Source: Alentia gelatinosa (taxonomy: Eukaryota > Annelida > Polychaeta > Phyllodocida > Polynoidae). Taken from it: a stretch of 64,000 bases of DNA. The position numbers and the translations under genes were made by a program. Below are positions 32,310 to 43,254 of the stretch, piece by piece (position 1 is the first letter of the stretch; each line of letters opens with the position of its first letter). The stretch covers positions 54,728,789 to 54,792,788 of the forward strand of contig OX465584.1 of NCBI GenBank assembly GCA_950022655.1, given 5' to 3'. The notes below the pieces were generated by a model that saw only the letters and a list, made by a program, of their open reading frames with translations, searched no databases and was not told where the DNA came from.

Positions 32310-32545
32310 TGCATTGCATCGCATTCTATACTTTATCATCCATCGTATTCATAGTCCCCATTGGAAATATACAAGGACTCAGTAAACCGCTACCCATTGT
32401 ATAAAAACTGTCAGATACCATAAATATGGTGGACGGATTCAGATTCATTGTATACAGGAAAATAATCCCTTTGAGCTATATAGCAAAAGATAGTCCCTAT
32501 TGATATACCCTTAAATATGGTAATTCCTAGGTAAAATTTATTCGA
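32310..32545 (+). repeat. family P repeat, copy 1
   Basis: CTTTATCATCCATCGTAT, GGACTCAGTAAACCGCTACC, TAAAAACTGTCAGA and GATAGTCCCTATTGATATAC align with the minus strand of 43255-43640. The first part also aligns with 57318-57400. Confidence 0.8.
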
Positions 32546-32784
32546 GAAGATGGATAATAAATACAACAAACAATGGTTCTGTAAACTAATCGACGTTTTG
32601 AAAAAAAAATTCATTTTGGACATAGTACATTCACTGAATGGCGTTCTTCCATGTACCGTCAAAGAAACAATAAACAAATTGCCTAGACAAGACATAACAG
32701 TGTGCATACATGGGGCATTGGTAGTTTTGATGCAAGTTCATTATAGATCAGTACACTGATATATTGCACAATTTCAAGGATAAT

Positions 32785-32862
32785 GATAACGTTGGTGCCG
32801 TAATACATTGGCTAACGCCAGTGTATTACTACGCGTCAATACGGTATCTGACGTCAACCTCG
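32785..32862. repeat. isolated hairpin with H-like apex
   Basis: The inner stem TAATACA (32801-32807) pairs with TGTATTA (32822-32828) around TTGGCTAACGCCAG. ACTACGCGTCAA follows, as in H hairpins. The outer arms pair AACGTTGGTGCCGTA only loosely with the CGTCAACC side. Confidence 0.55.
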
Positions 32863-32889
32863 AGTGGTTTACAGAGAAATATTTTCTCG

Positions 32890-33195
32890 GAAATTACGTC
32901 AAAAGTTAGGCAAAATGTTTGACTTCTAGAATATGAGTGAAGATTCTATAGGATACTATGTGAAAGCAAAATCTAAACCCAGTTTAGTTAATTAGAGAAT
33001 TCTTTTACAATCATTTTGATACTTTAACGTTTGTTGTACTCATACTAAAAGTCAAAATGGACTGTTTTGTTATACAAATAGATAAGTAGCAAAGATATTT
33101 TTGCGATATCTGCCATATGTCAAAGGAGCGTCATAGAGGGGAAAATTGGTGGAAAAGACAAACATTTAGTCCTGAGCGTTTAATATGGGACTAAG
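32890..33195. other. unassigned sequence
   Basis: No recognised feature. Confidence 0.35.
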
Positions 33196-33199
33196 ACCT

Positions 33200-33290
33200 G
33201 TTTTTTTTTTCATAAATTGAACTCGCGACTTCGTCGGTAACATACACAACTGCTATTTGGTCTAATTCCTCCGATCCCCCTAGCGAATGA
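33200..33290 (-). repeat. possible tRNA-derived SINE remnant
   Basis: The minus strand reads ATAGCAGTTGTGTATG, then CCGACGAAGTCGCGAGTTCA and an A-tract. The GTCGCGAGTTCAATTT part resembles a tRNA T-arm/B box, and the upstream part a weak A box. A functional tRNA is excluded because the arms do not close. Confidence 0.3.
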
Positions 33291-33299
33291 CCCGGGAAC

Positions 33300-34845
33300 C
33301 AGCGTAAGTATTGACGTCATTGCTTTCTCTCGAGACTAGCAGATTAAAAGAACTGAATTACTAAACTTTGATTTCTGCATGGCTCGAAATAAATCATAGG
33401 AGACACAGCACTTCTGCCTATAGATCAACAAAAGAGAAGAACAAATTCGTGAATAACAGGGCGATTTTTATTAACAAAACATTGTTAGAAAGCTACGACT
33501 TCGCCTTATTTGTATATATCAAATACCTGTAACATGACTTAGGTTCCTTCTCTAGATATGAACATTTATACATGCTACCTTCTTGTCTTCACAGTGATTT
33601 GATGAAAAATCTATCGCAATGACCCATAGAAAAAAATATCTTCTTAGGTATTTCAAGACAATTAAAGTGATAATTATATTGCCAGGATGCAATGCATATT
33701 TACTGAGATACAGGAGCAATATGACAAATGTCAAAGAGTCCATAACAGCACAAAAACTTGATTTTCTGGTATTATTGCATTTTTGGCATATTGCATAGCC
33801 GGAAACTGAAAATAATTACCTCGGTTTAAGAATTAATCAATAAGATGACCTATTAGCTGTATTCTGCGGGGGTTCATCTACGGACCACTCTTTATTTGAA
33901 ATATCTATATAGATGCTGATTATTGACTGCCATAGCAATGAAGGAAAACCAAGTCTAACCTGCTTACTTATAATGTCAGTGATTCAAGCAGAAATATGGC
34001 CTCAGGGCCAAAGTTCTTTCCTGTGGCAACACAATTTTAGAATCTTAGCTCTGAAAAGTTCTGTTATGTATTCCTTATGAAGTTCTCTTGATTTCTATAT
34101 ACTTAATTTTCGGAAATAATATCTTTTGCAAATGCTGCATTTGATTGAACAAAATATTATGATTTCACCAATATTAAAAGCTGAGGACTATAGTTAGAAA
34201 TGATGCAATATTTTGATATTTTAATTTCAATTGATGTGTTTTTCGTTTAATTGTTATATACAGACTAATGCTTACTCAAACTAATTAGATATGCAGCACC
34301 AGTAAATCTATGAGCACTTTAGGAAATATCTATCTTTATGCCTTCCTGGCCTGTATGTACCTGAAGGCAAAGCAGTCTCAGACTTTCCCTCGACAGGGTC
34401 TGGAGACAAATTATACCCAAACACAAACAAGTGAGTTAATATTTTTCTTCTTCCATAATTTGAGATGAAAATAGGGTAACGAATATTCCTAAAATATGAA
34501 AAATAATCTTGGAAAAATAGTGATTTCAGCTATTCCCAAAATGATCCTTTCTCTTCCCAAAAGGAATGGTCTGAGTAGTGTCCATTTATATTGTCATTTG
34601 CCAGAATCAATTAATTGATTATATTCTACCATTCAGAGCAGAATCTTAGCGACAGGACAGAACAGAGGCATTCTCCAGGGTAGACTAAACAATGCCTTGT
34701 GCAATTATTTTCGATAATACGAATATTTACGATATAATTGTTATCAACAAATAAGCATAATGAATCAATTAGCATGAAACGTTCAGAGAATATACTAAGA
34801 ATATTGTAACTATTAATATTAGAAATAATAGAAATAAGGACGATT
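33300..34845. other. long unassigned AT-rich stretch
   Basis: About 1.5 kb without a recognised repeat, RNA or gene. This is the longest apparently unique interval in the window, so any undetected short exon would be most likely here. Confidence 0.4.
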
Positions 34846-34849
34846 GGTT

Positions 34850-35400
34850 TTATTACCAACCAAATACGTAGTCTTCATAAGAAATGCATAGAGCACCCGG
34901 AATCACCTACCCGGAGATTCTGGCATGTCAGAATCTCTCGCAGGAGATTCCGGAAAAAAGTCCCATCCATGATAAAGTCATATCATCATTTACTTCGAAA
35001 CAAGTTTCATGGATATTAATTCAATATAAATTATTTACATTTAGTCCTAATAATCTCATTTACCATCAGATCTCACTGTCATAAAGTCTTTCGCATGCTA
35101 AAAACAAGGAAAAACAGCGAACTATATAATTGGCGTAAGTATAAACCAAATTATAACCATGCTTGAAATTGTTGTACCCTTATCAATGTAAAGTCATCCT
35201 ATATGTCGGTATATGGTTCATACTTGTTATTAATCTTGTAGGTGGGTAAAAAATACAATAACGACTGTTTTGCATACGAGTGACCGTAATCTCCTCGTAG
35301 TTGACGACGTAATATCCTCGCTGTCGCTCGGATATTACTACGCGTCAACAACTCGGAGACTACGGCCACTCGAACACAAAACCAGTCATTATTGTGTATA
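34850..35400 (+). mobile_element. family H element, about 550 bp
   Basis: TTATTACCAACCAAATACG opens the module, which closes AGGTGGGTAAAAAATACAAT (about 35255). The hairpin carries CGTAATCTCCTCGTAGTTGA/TCAACAACTCGGAGACTACG arms and the GTAATATCC/GGATATTAC inner stem (35310-35341). It is collinear with 24802-25310. Confidence 0.88.
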
Positions 35401-35439
35401 TATCACGTAATCAACTAAACGACCCGTCCACTGGCATTA

Positions 35440-35580
35440 TGCGTCGTCCTAATGTTATATATCTATGACCGTATGATAAATCCCTCCGCCTTCGGCATCG
35501 GGATGTTTAGATTTGATCGTTAATTCTACATCGTATTTTTGACGTATGAAGATAGTAAACCCGTTTCCGTATAGTACCCG
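35440..35580 (+). repeat. family R hairpin, decayed
   Basis: CCGCCTTCGGCATCGGGATGT and TATTTTTGACGTATGAAGAT...CCGTTTCCGTAT correspond to the apex and right arm of the R hairpin at 5703-5852. Confidence 0.55.
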
Positions 35581-35775
35581 TCCCCACCAACGGAACTCTT
35601 CTATGGGCCCCTGCCTGTAAAGGGTTAATATGAATAGTGGAGATAAGTTTGAATATCGTTACACGCGAAGGTGAGATAGATCATCTGGTAGTAGTATATG
35701 AAAACATAGATGATATGATGGACTACTCACAGAAACCAATCATTCAATATTATAGTGGAAACCTATGGAAGTCTA

Positions 35776-36046
35776 GTGTCAGAGCTCGTATCCCATCGAG
35801 TTTCAATCGCGTAGTAATTCACAAGGCGAAGCCGCGTGAATTATGTAGCGATTCAAACGAGATGGCATTGAGCTTTGACCCTAAACTTGAATGGGTTTCT
35901 GAATTTATCTCACCCTTCACATTGACAAATGGGCTAATATTTGTGACATAATCCCCCATTGGATATTTTTCCTAAATATCTCATGGGCGTTAGATACGAG
36001 TTCCCAATGTTAAGTCTATGGAGAAAAAATATCTGGGGTGATATAA
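35776..36046 (-). mobile_element. family B element (hairpin plus module), tandem unit 1
   Basis: The hairpin arms pair GAGCTCGTATCCCATCGAG with the CGAGATGGCATTGAGCT side. The inner stem GTAATTCAC/GTGAATTA surrounds AAGGCGAAGCCGC. The module runs from TTATCTCACCC (35904) to CTGGGGTGATATAA. It provides the empty target for the A insertion at 7742. Confidence 0.88.
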
Positions 36047-36072
36047 TATAAAGGAAACCTATGGAGGTCTAG

Positions 36073-36346
36073 TGTCAGAGCTCGTATCCCATAGTGTTTC
36101 AATCACGTAGTAATTCACAAGGTGAAGCTGCATGAATTACGTAGCGATTCTCAAACGAGATGGAATCGAACTCTAACCGTAAACTTAAATAGGTTTCTGA
36201 ATTTATCTCACCCGTCACATTGACTTATGGACTAACCTTTGGGACGTAATCCCCCATAGGGTATTTTTTTCTAAATACTCAACGAGCGATGGATACGAGT
36301 CCCCAATGGTAAATCTATGCAGAAAAATAGCAGGGGTGAAATAAAT
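36073..36346 (-). mobile_element. family B element, tandem unit 2
   Basis: A diverged direct copy of the preceding unit about 296 bp downstream, including the shared flanking GGAAACCTATGGA.GTCTA. The inner stem is GTAATTCAC/ATGAATTAC around AAGGTGAAGCTGC. The module closes CAGGGGTGAAATAA. Confidence 0.86.
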
Positions 36347-36348
36347 GT

Positions 36349-36625
36349 TTATTACCCACCTAGTGCGAAGTCTCTATACTGAACCTATGGAGCCTACGGA
36401 TCGCTACAGAGTAGAATACGGAAAACAATATTCTACCCTACAGAATACGGCTTCTTCTTCCATTTAACAGGCACTTTTGGAACTATTTTATGTAAGCAAT
36501 CCACGGTCCTTATGTCGAGTTTCTAATCATATGTAGGATTTTTCTCTAATAATTAGCCCAAAAGTGGGTGATAGATACAATATGACCATGATTTTGGTTT
36601 GTGTGCTGTATTCTCCTAATTGTCA
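36349..36625 (+). mobile_element. family H element, hairpin truncated
   Basis: TTATTACCCACCTAGTGCGA begins only a few bases after the preceding B end. GTGGGTGATAGATACAATAT closes the module. The hairpin is interrupted by the next inverted repeat. Confidence 0.7.
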
Positions 36626-36630
36626 CTATG

Positions 36631-36775
36631 GAACGGTGTAGATTTTCTGTGTTCTCCTAATTGCTTATTTACATTTTGTGTCAGCAATGCTGAAGCTCCG
36701 TCGGTGGTTCCTGACTGAATATCGGTGATGGCCAATGTAAATAGGCTATTAGGAGAACAGAAAAAATCTACACCG
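36631..36775. repeat. inverted repeat derived from family E
   Basis: ACGGTGTAGATTTTCTGTGT plus TCTCCTAAT pairs with ATTAGGAGAACAGAAAAAAT and CTACACCGT. The interior GTCAGCAATGC and CGGTGGTTCCTGACT matches family E. Confidence 0.7.
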
Positions 36776-36786
36776 TTTTCGTCAGC

Positions 36787-36989
36787 CAATGGTCACCTAA
36801 TATCGGGGCAGTTGACCATGTTTCTGCGACTAGACACCAATAAAAACCCAATACAATGCGTGGTGGATTGGCATGTCTAGACATATGTCTCGATTTTGCA
36901 CCTTCCCGATATGTCTCAGATTTTTACTTTTTGTATCGGTGCCATATCGGTAGGTCTCAATTTTAACCGCAGTAGGTGGACGCCGGGGC
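36787..36989 (+). mobile_element. family A element, left end missing
   Basis: It starts at TCACCTAATATCGGGGCAGT and runs to AGTAGGTGGACGCCGGGGC. The first 75 bp or so, including the left TIR, are replaced by the E-derived inverted repeat. Confidence 0.85.
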
Positions 36990-37309
36990 TGATGGGCACA
37001 TGATGGTTCATTGTATCCAGAAATATAAGGCAATTACGAAATACATGAACTATATTACCAAAAACAAACATTTTAAATCAAAGGATCCTAATTTCTGTCA
37101 TTTGGCAAAATTCATCACATATACCCTATAACCTAATATTACCATAGATATATTCATAAAAATATTGCATCATTACCAGAATTTATAACCTTTTACTGCA
37201 TATTTATTCAATTACTTTTTTGCTCGTTTAGTCCAGATACGCACTGACAAGGCGGGTCGAACATGTCATGCTGTCATATTCTTTTTGCCACTTTGAAATA
37301 TGAATCGTT

Positions 37310-37665
37310 ATAGGGAGCCAAAGTGAACCTGCTGCAACCACTGATAGCCGGTCACAAAATATTATTTCCGGGTATAGGCGCTCAGTACTTAGACTATGTA
37401 GGTTTGAGATTATATGTGTCTTTCTCCAATCTTTTAGATCCAAATTTTTAATAAACTTAACAACTGTCATCGTAGTTTTGAAACAAAGTTATTCAGAGAC
37501 GATAGTTATAAACTTCACTTCAAAAGTAACAAACAAGACCAAAAACATAAGTCTAGCCTCATACCCCCATAGCTTTAGTACTAAGCCTCATTCTTACTGG
37601 CCACCGGAAATGGTGTTTTGTAGGTGGGTATCTGTGGTTTCAGCGGGTTCACTTTGGCTCCCTAT
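37310..37665. mobile_element. family N element, 356 bp
   Basis: ATAGGGAGCCAAAGTGAACC inverted as GGTTCACTTTGGCTCCCTAT. The interior CATCGTAGTTTTGAAACA, ACTTCA...AAGTAACAAACAAGACC and CATACCCCCATAG aligns with 30638-31128. Confidence 0.87.
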
Positions 37666-37666
37666 T

Positions 37667-37740
37667 ATCCTACCCCTAATAAAAAAACTCCATAGGCTTA
37701 ACATGGGGTTTCTTTATGTCACGGGTATAATCGGATAGAG
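37667..37740 (+). mobile_element. truncated family C module abutting N
   Basis: TTATCCTACCCCTAATAAAA and CATAGGCTTAACATGGGG begin at the last bases of the N terminus. The rest is missing. Confidence 0.8.
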
Positions 37741-38095
37741 CAACCAATATTTATAAAGACCACTTTGAGAAAGCGTTGTTATAAGAATGAGTGTAATATT
37801 GTTTTACTGATAAAAATGTCAAACGAAGAAATAAAGGCTTCCTCATCGAAAAAATAGAATCGTCATTAGATTTAAATGTGATCACGTTGAATTATAGTCT
37901 TGTAGTACCCTTTTAAGATTCTCTTAGCCAGGCATAGCGAATTGGGGATGCCATAAGAGTATTCTTTTCTTTTCTTTCCTGGATATTCTTCTCTGTTACA
38001 TTTTCTAATTGTGCTGGTATCTATAAATCTTCCCAAGTGTAAGTCATAATTATATTCAGTAATAACTTCAATTTAGCATATCTTCTTAATTAACA
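37741..38095. other. unassigned sequence
   Basis: No recognised feature. Confidence 0.35.
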
Positions 38096-38099
38096 TTAA

Positions 38100-38380
38100 G
38101 TCCCGGCGTCCACCTACTACGATATGGCTCCGATATGGTCTACGATGCACCTCCCAATGAAAAATCAAAATCGCGTCGGAAGGTCATCTAATATCGGGGC
38201 AGTTGACCACGTTTCTGCGATTAGACACCGATAAAACCCCATACAATGCGTGGTGGATTTGTATGTATAGACATATGTCTACGATTTTGCACCTTCCCGA
38301 TATGTCTCCAATATTTGCTTTTTGTATCGGTGCCATATCGGTAGGTCTAAATTTCTATCGTAATAGGTGGACGCCAGGCC
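38100..38380 (+). mobile_element. family A element, 281 bp, copy 4
   Basis: GTCCCGGCGTCCACCTACTA to TAGGTGGACGCCAGGCC. TTAA is present on both sides (38096-38099 and 38381-38384), consistent with the family's TAA duplication or a 4-bp one. Confidence 0.9.
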
Positions 38381-38519
38381 TTAAGATTTTTTAAGGTTTT
38401 TTTCCCCTCAATATATCGCAGATAGGCGATAACAAGAAGGAACTGCATGGAAATCCATAGCCACTGAAAATATTTCATGAATTTTGCTTGCGGAGTAATC
38501 TCCCAAACAAAGCCATTGA

Positions 38520-38600
38520 TTTTTTTTTTTTTTTTTTTACAATATTCCATGGGCGTTGAGAACGAGTACTCAATGTTAAGTCTTATGAGCAAAAACAGCA
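38520..38600 (+). mobile_element. family B module fragment after a T18 run
   Basis: A 19-bp T run is followed by CCATGGGCGTTGAGAACGAG and CTCAATGTTAAGTCTTATG, the inner part of a B module. No terminus remains. Confidence 0.6.
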
Positions 38601-38777
38601 GAAAATACATGTAATCCAAACGTTCATTATCAGTGGAAAGTAAAAGAAATACACGTTCATCTGACTTCTATTACCTAGAACAGAATTTCACTTTTTTTAG
38701 TGAGGAAATGAGGATCAACCATTGTCAGAAGTACCCAAGAGAAAAGTGGAAGGAAACTCATGAGACTAAAGTAACTT

Positions 38778-39025
38778 GGTCCGTACTCCACTAAGTTGAC
38801 TGCAGAGTGAATTACTAAGTGGTCAAACAAGTAGAGTGCGGACCAAGTTATTTTCATTGAGTGGGTTTCTTATTTTATCTCACCCCGTATACATGATCGA
38901 GAACATGATTAATCAATAAAATAACTTACCCAATTAGCCACTGAGTATTAGGTACACTACCTTCACGGCCGTGGAGTATGAGTTCCGAACATTAAGCCTA
39001 AAAAAGAGAAAAATACTGGGGTGAG
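38778..39025 (-). mobile_element. family B element, half of the symmetric type
   Basis: The arms ACTTGGTCCGTACTCCACTA and AGTAGAGTGCGGACCAAGTT closely match 8529-8661. The module 38874-39025 matches the right module of 8671-8821, including ACCTTCACGGCCGTGGAGTA. The left module is absent. Confidence 0.85.
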
Positions 39026-39029
39026 ATAA

Positions 39030-39560
39030 AAACACCAATAAACGATGGTTCACGAAAGGTGTGAATTCAACAAGCTGTAATTATTGATAAAACTATTGTA
39101 AAAGCGAGACAGATAGTGAATAAGTAGACATAAAATGAACCTCGTAAACTGAGAACACATGTATGACAGCCATGCCCAAATTAAAAAAGAAGTCAATCTA
39201 GTAAAGTAGTAATATGTCATCTTACAGAAGTAAAAGAATGAAGAAAAATGTATCAAATATGGAAAAGGTAAAATCCTTTTTCTCACCCCTCACCCCACAC
39301 ACAAAGAAAGAAATACCACGCTTGTGGCTTGGTCAGATTTAATCATGTAGAGGAACTAACGAATTAAAATATTGATATGGGAAATTTCAGGAGGTTCTCT
39401 TGCCCTTGGTAAATCAAGCTTGACATTGACCATTGACATAGAACAATGCAAACAGATCATATTAGTCATTTTAAAAGAACAAAACATTTGAATTGAAGCA
39501 CGCCATCAAAACTATATTCAACCGCAATTTCCCGCCACTTTAAAACTCGATTCACGTCAA
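39030..39560. other. unassigned sequence
   Basis: No recognised feature. Confidence 0.35.
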
Positions 39561-39582
39561 CTTGTATGAGAGTTGGTAGTTA

Positions 39583-39677
39583 TGGGCGTGAGGGTGGGGG
39601 TTAGGGTGGGGCTGGGGTGGGGGTGGGGGGTGGGGGTGGGATGTGGACAGGGGGCTGGGAGGGAGGGGGGGGGGGGG
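39583..39677 (+). repeat. G-run tract (quadruplex-prone)
   Basis: GGGTGGGG-type units end in a run of 14 G. It is paired at a distance with the C-rich tract at 40047-40071. Confidence 0.9.
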
Positions 39678-39994
39678 CTACTCTGTGGTCAATGTAACGG
39701 TTGGCTCACAAGGTGGTTCTCCCAACCACGTGGTCCAGGTTGCTATTCATTGAACTATTTACGTCATCCTATCCCACAATGCATCCGTCCCTCATGAATA
39801 TGAAAGTAGTCCCCTATTACTACGCGCGGAAGGCCGCTTGTAGTTCCTTGATTGATGCCCTGTCCATGCCTAGACTTTGAGTCACACTTCGCAAAACCGC
39901 ATTTCAGGATGTCCCCCTGCCCCCGAGGGTTGTCATTCAACACCCTCTAATACAACCCCCTCCCCCGCGACCACGCCACAGAGACTGCCGTCCC

Positions 39995-40085
39995 TCCATC
40001 CCTCCCTCCCTCCTTCCCTCCAGGACAAAGACTACCGGGAACAACCCCCCCCCCCTCCCCCCCCCCCCCACACACACACAGGCAC
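39995..40085. repeat. CCCT/C-run and (CA)n tract
   Basis: CCCTCCATCCCTCC units, C-runs of about 12, then a short CA repeat. Frames through here are compositional. Confidence 0.9.
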
Positions 40086-40099
40086 ACATGGTCACGGGT

Positions 40100-40440
40100 G
40101 ATTGAATGTTGACCCATGCTGCCCCCTGGTTGCGGCCAGCGAACCACAGATGGCGCCTTTTCTCGCGTTTCCTCGCGCGCGTCCCGCTGGTGGCGTCACG
40201 GCGCCTCGCAGACGACTTTCTGCAAAGCTTTGTCTTGTCTTTGGCGGGAAAAGCTCGGACAATGCAAAGCAGTGCTGACCTCACTAGGCCACCGCCTAAA
40301 CTAGGCCGAGCTAGGCGGGCGTCACCCGACCTGCCGGCGTCTACCTCACAAGGTCAATCAGTGACCTCTGAAAGCCTCGCCAAGGGCAAATTTGTGAATG
40401 TGCTCCGATAAGGTCAAGGTCGTTTCCTGTGTGACCTGAG
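40100..40440. promoter_or_regulatory. CpG-rich patch with nuclear-receptor-type half-sites
   Basis: Unlike the surrounding AT-rich repeats, this stretch is rich in CG dinucleotides (TCGCGCGCG, GGCGTCACGGCGCC). It contains TGACCT at 40276, AGGTCA at 40351, TGACCT at 40362, AGGTCA at 40411, AGGTCG at 40417 and TGACCT at 40432. The 40351/40362 pair is inverted with a 5-bp spacer, and 40411/40417 is a direct repeat with no spacer. Frames on both strands up to about 115 codons cross it without motifs. It could be a promoter or enhancer remnant; no transcript evidence is available. Confidence 0.35.
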
Positions 40441-40785
40441 AGCTGTTTTTAAAACTATGAACGATAACGCAACGATTAGGACCTACCACAGTGATACTAA
40501 CTAGGATATTTATATCAGTCTGTGTTTTAAAGTGGTCGTTAGGAATCGAATTTTTCATTCTATTATTTTTCATGTGGGAAGACATTTTGTTTTATGTACG
40601 ATCAATTTTACATAGGAACCGATTAAATAAAATAAGTTATTGGCTTCTCAATAACTCAAATCTACAATTTGTTAGTTATTCCCTTGTAAGACCGTCCTCC
40701 ATAAATACATATCACTTTAGGTACCGAGAATGCAACAAAGACCACGATAAGATGAATTTTGTTTTATCATCCATAGACGAAGAGG
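40441..40785 (+). mobile_element. family F element, diverged
   Basis: GTTTTTAAAACTATGAACGA, CTTGTAAGACCGTCCTCCAT and AATGCAACAAAGACCACGAT align with F copies. The termini are weak. Confidence 0.7.
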
Positions 40786-40849
40786 CAACTGAGAGATGTT
40801 ACTCATAAAATGAGCCTCAATTAGGTCATAAGTATCAAACTTCCCGTTT

Positions 40850-41215
40850 CTTCTTGTCTTCTTGCTCTGTTCATCTGTTCTTCTTCTTCATATTAATCTC
40901 TGTGTCCCAATCTTTCTCTCTCTGTCCCTCTCTATTATTTGTGTTTCTTTGTGGGTTTATTGCATGTGGTAAATGGCGATGGGGTCAAGAGCTTGGGCCA
41001 CTAAACGGCAATAAAGGTTTCGTCAACACAAAGAGGTGCATCTCTATTGACTTCCCGTCAGTGTTTCCCATTAGGTGGCAACAAAGCAGTGTCGTTTAAG
41101 GATGGGGCGAGTTGCTAATTGTGATGAGACCTAACGAGTGAACACCGACCCATCTACCATAAATCACTCCCCTGATTTACAGATATTTGATGTTAGGCTT
41201 TACTGAGGAGTTATA
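40850..41215. other. unassigned sequence
   Basis: A pyrimidine-rich TCTTCTTGCTC...TCTCTCTGTCC segment (40848-40940) and otherwise nothing recognisable. Confidence 0.35.
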
Positions 41216-41221
41216 CAGAAC

Positions 41222-41890
41222 AGGAGTGAGTTTTTAAAACTAAGAATTATATTGGCTGAATGATTACGATTAGGGTATGGCCCGGCGTCCACCTACTACG
41301 ATAGAATCGTAGACCTCCCGATATGGCACCGATACAAAATCTCAAAATCGGTGCCATATCGGGAAGGTGCAAAATCGTAGACATATGTCTAGACAAGCCA
41401 ATCCACCATGCATTGTATGGGGTTTATATCGGTGTCTAATCGCCGAAACGTGGTCAACTGCCCCGATATTAGGGGACCTTCCAACGCAATTTTGATTTTT
41501 TATTGGGAGGTGCATCGTACACCAGATCGGAGCCATATCGTAGTAGGTGGACGTCGGACCTTAATCTCCTGCAAGAGTGACCACGATCGGATTGTCAGTC
41601 CGTTTTTCAAATGTGATACTCAGAATCCCAGGACAATTTTTGCAGATTTTATCGTTTACCTTTTTCCTATCTTAGAGGAAGACGTTTTGTTATGAAGGAT
41701 CGAACCCTCCTAGCAACGAACCTGAAAATAGGTAAATTTAAAAAAAACCCCTCATAATAAAGATATTTTGCTGATCGCCTTGTAAGACCGTCGTCCACAA
41801 CGACGGTTCACTTTAAGTAACGAGAATGCAACAAAGACCACGATAAGATTAATCATTTTATGGTTCTTAATTTTAAATAGACCTCCCTAG
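41222..41890 (+). mobile_element. family F element split by family A
   Basis: The left part ends GATTACGATTAGG and the right part resumes GACCACGATCGGATTGTCAG. Removing the 282-bp A copy leaves 387 bp, matching the 386 bp of 12660-13045. Confidence 0.85.
41279..41560 (-). mobile_element. family A element, 282 bp, copy 5, nested in F
   Basis: GGCCCGGCGTCCACC to GGTGGACGTCGGACC, with reverse internal orientation relative to 7742. The F empty site at 12710 fixes the insertion point at a TAA-like target. Confidence 0.9.
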
Positions 41891-41913
41891 TGTTAGGTTT
41901 CACTGACGAGTTA

Positions 41914-42199
41914 GGCCCGGCGTCCACCTACTACGATAGAAATTTAGACCTACCGATATGGCTCCGAGACAAAAAGTCAATATCAGAGACATATCGGGAA
42001 GATGCAAAATCGTAGACATATGTCTCTAGACATTCCAATCCAACATGCATTGTATGGGGTATTTATCGTTGTCTAATCACAGAAACGTGGTCAACTGCCC
42101 CGATATTAGGTGACCTACCGACGCGATTTGGATTTTTTATTGGGAGGGGCATCGTAGACCATATATCGGGGCCATATCATAGTAGGTGGACGCCGGGCG
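41914..42199 (-). mobile_element. family A element, copy 6
   Basis: GGCCCGGCGTCCACC to GGTGGACGCCGGGCG. The left flank GACGAGTTA and right flank TATACAG rejoin to a sequence present uninterrupted at 41199-41218 (GAGGAGTTATACAGAACAGG). Confidence 0.88.
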
Positions 42200-42267
42200 T
42201 ATACAGTACAGTATTTAACAGTATTCGTAAAAGTTGAATCAGCATCGCTCTTTCTATAAAAAAAAGA

Positions 42268-42452
42268 CCTCACCCCTGGATCGAGAAGCATATATATAAA
42301 CAATACTCCACTCGTTTGGATCCCACTGTAATCGTCGTCGAGGCGAATTATTAGTGGAGTATTGTTTTTTTTCTATATGATTTGGGTGCAGTTATGGATA
42401 TATCGCACCCCTCTCCTGTATCACTATGGCTAAACTTGTACCAGGGGTGAGG
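42268..42452. mobile_element. mini B-like element with internal hairpin
   Basis: CCTCACCCCTGG (42268-42279) is perfectly inverted at 42441-42452. Inside, AAACAATACTCCACT pairs with AGTGGAGTATTGTTT around GGCGAATTATT. The whole unit is 185 bp. Confidence 0.7.
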
Positions 42453-42454
42453 AA

Positions 42455-43250
42455 AAAATCAGGAACCTAATATACGTTAGGAATAGGAATAAATGTGTTT
42501 TGTGACGTACCGTGATAATGTATAATAATTGTGCTGTATTGCGTGTCTCGACTAAGACAGAAAATGGAGGGAAAAAGGAGCAAAGCTCAGGACTCTTAAT
42601 AGTGTAAATACTTGTCTGGTGAATATAGTATATGGAGAGTAGGTAAAACACTGAGGAAAGGAACTGTCAGTTGAAGTAAGAAAGGTACTTCAAACAAGAG
42701 ACATGTTCATAATGAGATCTATACGGTATTGAAAGATTTTCACCCTGATGTTGATCATATCTAACAATGTAAGGATTATCTGAATTGAAATATTAAAAGG
42801 ACCCCATTTAAGATGGATATGAGTATGCTTATTTCAGAAATAACTGAGCTTGCTCCAATATTTAAAAAAGAAAAAAAAAGAAGGAACGACTGTTTTTTGG
42901 TACATAAAAACACAACTCACAGCATTTGCCTTGTATTGAGACTTGGGTTGATTTATTGATATTTACTTTGCTTTGAATAACTCTTCTTATTCCCAAGCTT
43001 ATTATTCACAATGTGAAGGCAGAGCATTTTGATTTTCTATGATAGTTTAAATGTCAAATAAAGTTAACATATACGTACGTGTATCTGTTATTTAGGAACA
43101 TGTATCATGCTTAACTTCTACAATAATTTCAACTAAAAGATTCTTCCGCAGAAAAAGGGAGAGCAACAAATCTCTGCCAGAGAATATGAGCACCCCCTCC
43201 CCCTCACACACATACGCACACACTCCCATGGGAGTAAGTAAGTTCACAAA
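42455..43250. other. unassigned sequence
   Basis: No gene or repeat was recognised in this AT-rich stretch. Confidence 0.35.
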
Positions 43251-43254
43251 TACA

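Noticed and set aside
40106..40411. 101-codon frame in the CpG-rich patch
   Set aside because: Frames of similar length occur on both strands, as expected from GC-rich sequence with few stops, and no motif is present.
41342..41695. Frames inside family A copies (also near 59920 and 45000)
   Set aside because: The same sequence in other A copies carries stops, and A is a 282-bp non-coding element.
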